Shown: piece after piece, positions 21,601-25,586 of the stretch
Position numbering within the stretch: position 1 is the stretch's first letter
How the letters are laid out: each line of letters starts with the position of its first letter
Assembly (NCBI GenBank): GCA_964200075.2
Contig: CAXNAA020000161.1
Coordinates: 1-25,586, forward strand
DNA: 25,586 nt
Source of the DNA: Sphacelaria rigidula
Taxonomy: Eukaryota > Phaeophyceae > Sphacelariales
Direction: 5' to 3'
The notes under the pieces: model-generated
What the model saw: only the letters and a program-made list of their open reading frames with translations
What the model was told of the DNA's origin: nothing
Databases searched by the model: none
Made by a program: the position numbers and the translations under genes

Positions 21601-22533
21601 CTGTCCCTTGTATGGTGAATTTCTGTAGTAGTGCAGGATTTCCTGCGGTCGAGCGTACTTGGCGTGCATTTCAATGATTTTCGTCTTCGGGTTGGATTTG
21701 CTTTGGGCTCGTGGGATGATCAGCGATGTCACAAAAGAGCACTTCGTAGACAAAAGTGAGAACAGTTCTACCCGTGCTTCAACGTGTCCAAGTGATGATT
21801 CTGGTCAAGGGCCCTTTGTAAGACGAACATCAGCCCCTTTGACGTTTCCGTGTGCGACAAATTGAGCTGAGTAAGAGGCCGGGCGTGGAATCATGCTCGG
21901 AAGCAGGGAAAAAATGAACAGGGCACATGTGTCCTTGTAGGCGATTGCATTTCATCCCTGGCCTCAAAATCGGATGGTTTGCTCGGAGGTGCTGTGCTGC
22001 ACATGATTCATCGCGAAGATCATTTTGTTTGAGGGTTTCAGCTGAAAACAGCCCTGATGTAATTCCTCCTTCTTGTCTTTGTGGAGCAAGATGTTTGAGT
22101 GTCCGCAACTCCAATCCTGCTGCTCCTTTCGTCTCCCCCTCTCGAAATGAAGAAAATCAGGGCTCACGCTATATTGTCTCAGTATGCCCTTGCAATTCTC
22201 CGTACAAAATTTCAAATTGCAACCCTCAAAATCGACTTGAGGGCCAATCATGATATCCATTTTTCACTGACATGCCCCCCCCGCAAGGAATGAAAGGTGA
22301 TGAACAGTATAATTCAACGAGCATGCATTTTTGCGTCTCACCAGGTGGTCAAGTGGCTGTTCGAGAATAGGCAAGAAGGATGCACCCCTGCGGCCGCGGA
22401 GGGTGCAGCTGGAATGGGTCATGACGACATTGTGAAGTATCTTAAGGGGCACAAGCGTGGGCGCAGCGTGGACTACGCAGACGTCGGCTCGGCTATCTCT
22501 GCCGAACATGCGAGGCGTCCCTCGCTCAAGTAA
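10639..22533 (+). CDS. Ankyrin-repeat protein gene, 3' portion (four recognised exons)
   Basis: Join 10639-10791, 14369-14495, 21147-21230, 22345-22533. All borders are GT...AG and all phases agree (2, 0, 0), giving about 180 residues. The order is a partial repeat, five complete repeats, then a ~34-residue tail (begins [13 protein letters not shown], ends RRPSLK). The repeat core is VVKxLHENRxEGCT..AMDxAAxNGHLE with a 28-residue period, shorter than the canonical 33-residue ankyrin repeat. Such repeats serve as protein-binding surfaces; no partner or enzymatic domain is visible. No signal peptide or membrane segment is seen. The 5' end is missing, because the first exon enters in phase 2. 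Introns of 3.6, 6.7 and 1.1 kb could hide further exons. The family call is firm; the exact exon set and expression are inferred. Confidence 0.75.
11077..11350 (+). repeat. Dispersed repeat family R1, copy 2
   Basis: Shares ATGACTCGTCTGGAAATTAC, CTTTATTTCAGCGTTGCAACC, CCCAGACACGTGGAATGGCGC and GCGTGGATACCCCTTGGAC with copy 1, then a weaker match through GCCGAAGAAATC...TCGTCCTAA-like sequence. It lacks the G-rich right end seen in copies 1 and 3. Confidence 0.75.
11623..11644. repeat. (AT)n microsatellite
   Basis: An uninterrupted TA run of about 22 bases. Confidence 0.9.
11942..12264 (+). CDS. Possible two-exon cysteine-containing protein end, inside an ankyrin intron
   Basis: Predicted exon 11942-12045 follows TTTCCGGGCTAG and ends CCCGC|GTAAGG; predicted exon 12156-12264 follows CCCCCGCAG and ends with TAA. 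The phases match (2 to 2). The joined peptide contains [20 protein letters not shown] and, after the junction, [21 protein letters not shown]-x2-C followed by two later Cys could be a small zinc-binding fold, but no family is recognised. GC content rises sharply in the first exon, as expected for coding DNA. The exon just upstream is not found; the acceptor is preceded by an in-frame TAG. It would be a nested same-strand gene or, less likely, part of an alternative transcript. A chance frame remains possible. Confidence 0.35.
12264..12281. repeat. 18-bp palindrome just after the 12262-12264 stop
   Basis: ATCTGCGC-GG-GCGCAGAT is a perfect inverted repeat of 8 bp around two G, overlapping the last base of the TAA. 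Confidence 0.85.
12688..12801. repeat. Two poly-C tracts flanking a 10-N assembly gap
   Basis: About 38 consecutive C (12688-12725), then 30 bp of unique sequence, ten N (12756-12765), then about 27 consecutive C (12775-12801). Tract lengths and the gap size are not reliable. The proline- or glycine-rich frames reported across it are artefacts of the homopolymer. Confidence 0.95.
14369..14495 (+). CDS. Ankyrin exon 2 of those recognised (phase 2 to 0)
   Basis: Acceptor TTTGCAAG|A, donor CTCGAG|GTCAGT. It reads [42 protein letters not shown]: the end of one repeat and nearly all of the next. The last residue before the intron is the Glu of GHLE, the same place where the next two exon borders fall. 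A run of seven or eight G in the middle codes Gly-Gly and is a possible slippage or sequencing-error site. Confidence 0.8.
15584..15655. repeat. Compound microsatellite (TAC)11(TCC)13
   Basis: Eleven perfect TAC units (15584-15616) pass directly into thirteen perfect TCC units (15617-15655). Poly-Tyr/Ser or poly-Arg/Ser frames over it are artefacts. Confidence 0.95.
16411..16605 (+). repeat. Dispersed repeat family R1, copy 3 (diverged)
   Basis: Matches copy 1 in order: ATTACTTG.TTTGAGT, CGGAT.TTTAGT, CCGACAGTCCC, GCGTGCGCAGAACCCGTTTT, CGCCCTTGCCTGAGGGT, and a G-rich end GTTGGGTTGGGG..GGGTTTGGGGT (16575-16600). Confidence 0.6.
16606..17869. other. No recognisable gene; short direct repeat and a perfect hairpin
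   Basis: Sequence near 16955-16995 (TCAAACTGGCTTTGCACACCCC) recurs near 17835-17870 (TCAAAATGGCTTGGCACACCCC). GACTGCTGTGC-AGCTGTA-GCACAGCAGTC (17493-17521) is a perfect 11-bp stem. Nothing protein-like is visible. Confidence 0.5.
17870..18075 (-). repeat. Dispersed repeat family R1, copy 4 (inverted)
   Basis: Its reverse complement gives GGATCTAAAGTGGAGCTGACAG, GCGTGCGCAGAACGTG, CAAATCGGAGCCGCAGGCGC, CCCCCTTGCCCGACGGTTC and a final G-rich segment (GGTTGGAGTTAAGGATGGGG). These are in the same order as in copies 1 and 3. Confidence 0.65.
18165..18312. repeat. 42-bp minisatellite, block 1 (3 units)
   Basis: CTGTTCAGAATCGTG.GCAACTAGTTG starts at 18184, 18226 and 18268, exactly 42 bp apart. Each unit ends in the palindrome CAACTAGTTG. 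One frame stays open with a 14-residue periodicity ([11 protein letters not shown]...). Confidence 0.9.
18770..18945. repeat. 42-bp minisatellite, block 2 (4 diverged units)
   Basis: Unit starts at 18779, 18823, 18863 and 18907 (spacing 44, 40, 44). All carry AATCGT.CGCAACT, most followed by AGTTGC. It is the same unit as block 1, about 460 bp away, with non-repetitive sequence between. Confidence 0.85.
19471..19995. repeat. 263-bp tandem duplication
   Basis: ACAGCACATCAAGCAAT... begins at 19471 and 19734. The units match along their full length (GAACAGTGATAGCTACAGCA, TTCTTCGGCTGATTTC, GTAGTCAAATGCAAAAACTT, CCAGATCTGCACG). A decayed partial third copy is at about 20193-20245 (CAAATTCAAAAACTTGG...GCACGCAGGTTCAGAAA). 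No coding function is evident. Confidence 0.9.
20258..20825. other. GC-rich stretch with overlapping open frames, unassigned
   Basis: Both strands have frames of about 95-135 codons, for example minus-strand [20 protein letters not shown] and plus-strand [18 protein letters not shown]. No family motif is recognised. It may be a remnant of a retroelement or gene caught in the ankyrin intron. Confidence 0.2.
21147..21230 (+). CDS. Ankyrin exon 3: exactly one 28-codon repeat (phase 0-0)
   Basis: Acceptor GAGCGCAG|GTG, donor CACAGAGAG|GTAGGT. It reads [20 protein letters not shown] then AAHNGHRE: one full repeat, 84 bp, no codon split at either end. Inserting, deleting or duplicating this exon would keep both reading frame and repeat register. 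Confidence 0.85.
21231..22344 (+). other. Ankyrin intron 3 (1114 bp)
   Basis: Begins GTAGGT and ends CTCACCAG. It contains the three-unit tandem repeat at 21381-21640. A minus-strand frame of 98 codons at 21964-22260 has no recognised motif. Confidence 0.7.
21381..21640. repeat. Three-unit tandem repeat, ~85 and 117 bp spacing
   Basis: AATTTACCGGCAG.TACACTG ... GTAGTAGTGCAG starts at 21381, 21466 and 21583. Units share TTGGCA.TGTGA.T and GTGCCCGAGG.TACTTGGTGC. The middle unit carries about 30 extra bp (TATTTTTTCTGTAGCAATGT). Confidence 0.85.
22345..22533 (+). CDS. Ankyrin exon 4: last repeats, basic tail and stop
   Basis: Acceptor CTCACCAG|GTG, in phase 0. It reads [20 protein letters not shown], then [20 protein letters not shown], then a tail ending RRPSLK and TAA at 22531-22533. 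The final repeat is eroded (GMGHDD instead of NGHLE), as is common for capping repeats. The tail is hydrophilic and basic, with no recognised motif. Confidence 0.85.
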   Translation: MVKWLFENRQEGCTPAAAEGAAGMGHDDIVKYLKGHKRGRSVDYADVGSAISAEHARRPSLK

Positions 22534-25523
22534 AAAAATAGAGCTAAATGATGAAAGGGACTACACTGCGGTTCAGAAAAAATGTGTAAAGAAAAAAAAA
22601 CAGATTTTTTTTTTTTGTCTAATCGAAGATTGTTTCTTTGCCACGTGAGAGAAAGGAAGAGGTCGAGAGATTGAGAGAAGGCGAGCAACGCTGGTTGATG
22701 GAAGAGTCAAGTGATCTCTTGATCTTTTGAGAAGGACGCAAGAAAATCCCCTTTCATTTTGGAGTGATGGGAAGGAGGGGGGGCGGGGGTCAGTGTGGGG
22801 TGGAAGAGAAAACCCCGCACGTCCGATGGATTGAACCACCAAACAGGAAATTTCTGTGTTTGACATCCGCCGCACAGAGCGCGCGATCTAGTCGGTATAG
22901 AACTCCGTAGCCAACACGCGTACCACGATCCTGGAATGAAACGGAGGGCTGGACCGTTTATTTGTACCGAGTGGTTCTCACGATAGCATACGCCGGTCTT
23001 GAACATGTTTTAAAATACCATGCGGAGGCCTGTATTATCACTAGTTTTGTTTTGGTCTGTCGCATGTGTGGGGAAGAACGCAAGTTTGACTTTTTTCTGT
23101 GATAAACAACTACTCCAAGGCTGCTGGAATCACTGTAACAGGTCGAAAACTAAACAACTGTGCTTTCTTTCTCCCCAGTGTCGGAGACAGCTGATGGGAA
23201 TGATTCATAAAATTAGTAACAGGAGAGGAAGAGATCGCAGTGGTGAGACAGAACAAAAGCTGGCGAGAATAGCGAAAAATTCGAATTCTGTTTTTTATTT
23301 TTGCCCGTGATGGGGGTCCGGTTCTCAACAGAAACGCCCCAAACAATTTCGAAATACCAGGTATGTTGGATAACGGAAATTTTCAAGGCGAACAAGCAAG
23401 AGCTTGTGTCTAAAATGAATTTTAAAGAACAGGAGAACGACTAATCATGGCCATGTATTTTTGTTCCATAGTGAACTGGTGGAGTACAGTACGGGAGCAA
23501 GTGGGCATTTCGTGTCGAGATTGCTCCCCTGCCGGCTGGCTGCTTCTGCTTGATGCTTGAAAGAAATTGCCCGTGATTTGTCTCCATTCCCTCTTTTCTT
23601 CCTTTTATTTTTTTTTTCTTCATATGTATTTCGTGTTGGATTTTCGTGCGAACATGTATGTGTTGCGTCGATGTGTGTGTTTGTGCATGTGTATGTCTTC
23701 TGCTTTTGGTCCATGTGTCGGAGCTTGCTTGATCCACTTTTTGTCCGTCGTGTGCATTTTTTTTTATCTCCTTCGACCACGGTAAAAACAATAAATGCAA
23801 CACTAACATAGATTGTAGCCACGGCGAAGAGAGAGGAGGAGAGAGCAAAATGTGCCTCATTGTGGTCTGGTAATGGCACAGGGGAGGAGTCGTGTGTTTT
23901 GCTATGTGGTAAGTCATGCGAAATTGATGACGTTTTGGTATTGGGTTGGTCTGAGCGGGCTCGACTCGACAGGAATCCTGCAGCCCCCGTGTTCGGTCGA
24001 TGTCGAGGTTGATTGGCCTATTGAACGGGATGGGACAAGAAGAGCGGAGATGGACGAGGGGTAGCGGGGTGGGCGGGTGTGCGCGTGAGGGCAGAGAGGA
24101 TTTAGTGGACAGGGCGCGTTTGATTGACAAGAACGCTGCCTGTAGAGCAGCACGCAAGCAGCCAGCTATGCACCATCCACTGTCGAGCGCATATAAGTGT
24201 AAAGCTCAGGATTTTGTAGAGTAAGATGGTTCGGTGCTGCTGCACATGCTTCTTTTTTTTTCGAGAAGACTAGAAGGGAGAAAATCATCCCATGCGTGTG
24301 AGTGAAAATGGAACGTTTTTGGAAGTCATCACTGCTACTACTTGGAAGAACGAGATTTCGTTTCTTTTGGGGGCTGCAAACTATTTGTGATGAACGAATG
24401 CTGCGAAGGTTTTGAGAACCATGGATGATATCTGTTCTTCCTTCGAGGCCCTTAGGGCTGCAAAGGCTTCTACTGAACCTAAATTAAAACAAGTGTGCTG
24501 TCCTACCCTGTACGTCCGAGCCTTGTTACGAAGCTCAAAGCCACGCACTTTTTTCCCCCGAATTGGTCCGAAGCCGCGCTGTGCGAAAAAACCATCCCAT
24601 CGCTCTTCTAACGTCAATCGAGACGCCCTCAACAAGTTTCAGCTTTATTGGTGCTTATGGCGTTGTGTTCCGCTGCCGTTGGTGGGCGCACTCGAGGACA
24701 CTCCCAATCTAACCCCTTTTGACCAGCGCAAGTCTTGATTGAACTTCTCAATCTTGACTATCGCAGCATTAATCGGGACACTTTTGAAGTTTGGAGACAT
24801 CGCACGCAGCAACCGGCTCTCCGAGTCACTTCGAACACTCTCAAGGTTCAGCTTCATTGCTACTTTCTTCGTTGTCTTCGCTTGTGCGTGCCGACGCCGT
24901 CCGTGGCTGAGGTGGAGGGGGTGTTGAAGTATGTGGTCGACGTCCACCGCCTTACGCCGACCCGATCATTCTGGGGGCATCTCAGTCAGAGCTATAGGCC
25001 GTCGGACACGCGATTGATCTGATCTAATCTCGGTTTCCACGTGGACAAACGGCGAGCGTACGGCTTCCCCTCATCGAAGAGTACGAGGGCGGTAAAGACG
25101 TTCACTGTTCGCTACCAACCCTACTACGAGCGAGCTCAAAGCGGGTTGTTTTGCCCGGAGAGCGAATAGGTCAGATAACAAGGATGGACCGACCCCAAAA
25201 TCGACCTAAGCAGGAGCGACAAGAAAGTGAGCCTGGCTGCAATCAAATCTGCAAGGATTTCGCATCTTCTGTTGTCATCGCTATCTGTGTTGGTGTCTCC
25301 CGTCTTTCTGTTGCGGATCACGGCGTGGCGTGGACTATGAACAACACAAATTCTGTTTGTATCATGGTGCTTCCAACCGGGACTATTGTGTCGTATCATA
25401 TCATCTGCGGTGTAGTCACACCCTCGGAAAGGTACCACACTGCAGGAGGATATTCGTAGCAGCGGCTGAGAAATTCGATTTTTCATATGAAATAAGAACA
25501 CGGTGCAATCTCAACAGTGTTTT
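22534..25523. other. Downstream of the ankyrin gene; no recognisable gene
   Basis: The first few hundred bases presumably include the 3' untranslated region. The longest open frame in the window (minus, 24157-23441, 238 codons) is low in complexity, rich in His/Thr/Lys/Pro, and lacks domain features. About 24420-25020 has adjacent open frames on both strands and a weak internal duplication (TTTCAGCTTTATTGGTGC near 24638; GTTCAGCTTCATTGCTAC near 24847), perhaps old coding DNA. Confidence 0.45.
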
Positions 25524-25586
25524 CGTGAGATTGAGAGTAGATGATACAATTGAGAGTGGCTTTGATCATTCGCTTTAAGTGAGTCA
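25524..25586 (+). mobile_element. Second copy of the Mutator-like element interior, cut by window end
   Basis: GAGAGTAGATGATACAATTG and AGAGTGGCTTTGATCATTCGC match 6220-6270 (GAGAGTAGATGTTACGATTG, AGAGTGGCTTTGATAATTCGC) in the same orientation. The sequence immediately left of it does not match the left interior of the first copy, so this copy is truncated or rearranged there. The right inverted repeat, if present, lies beyond the window. Confidence 0.65.

Noticed and set aside
23441-24157. Longest open frame of the window (238 codons, minus strand)
   Set aside because: Biased, low-complexity composition (His/Thr/Gln/Lys stretches mirroring GT- and T-rich plus-strand DNA), no domain, and another open frame overlaps it. 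Most likely chance.

Overview
The window looks like eukaryotic nuclear DNA that is rich in introns and repeats. I think it is most likely from a brown alga or a related stramenopile. The evidence is a set of short ankyrin exons carrying the VVKxLHENRxEGCT...GHLE type of repeat, which is abundant in Ectocarpus and oomycetes. These exons are separated by introns of 1-7 kb with GT...AG borders, and the surrounding DNA is dense with decayed transposons, foldbacks and tandem repeats. The organism assignment is inference. No bacterial-style operon, rRNA, CRISPR array or intact single-exon gene is visible, and most long open frames appear to be chance or low-complexity reading frames.

Layout. Positions 1-520 (minus strand) hold the decayed APE-type endonuclease region of a LINE-like retrotransposon that runs off the left edge. 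About 0.6-4.5 kb is essentially gene-poor, with only weak exon candidates. Positions 4520-4596 (minus) hold a tRNA-like SINE head. Positions 5611-6583 are a complete non-autonomous DNA transposon with ~140-bp terminal inverted repeats and a perfect 9-bp target duplication (GAGCGTCGG), which is Mutator-like. A run of hairpins follows (6713-6907, 7020-7099, 7161-7562), and another ~400-bp foldback lies at 9556-9963. A dispersed repeat family (here called R1) occurs four times and ends in degenerate telomere-like G-rich sequence.

The main gene is the 3' part of an ankyrin-repeat protein gene on the plus strand. Four exons (10639-10791, 14369-14495, 21147-21230, 22345-22533) join in compatible phases into about 180 residues with five complete 28-residue-type repeats and a short basic tail ending in TAA. 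The first of these exons enters in phase 2, so the 5' exons are missing or unrecognised. Exon 21147-21230 is exactly one 28-codon repeat with phase-0 introns on both sides, a shuffling-competent cassette. The introns hold R1, microsatellites, a poly-C tract with a 10-N assembly gap, a 42-bp minisatellite in two blocks, a 263-bp tandem duplication and a three-unit ~100-bp repeat. A possible independent two-exon cysteine-containing reading frame (11942-12264) lies inside the first ankyrin intron.

Downstream of the ankyrin gene (22.5-25.5 kb) I see no recognisable gene. The window ends in what appears to be a second, truncated copy of the interior of the Mutator-like element.
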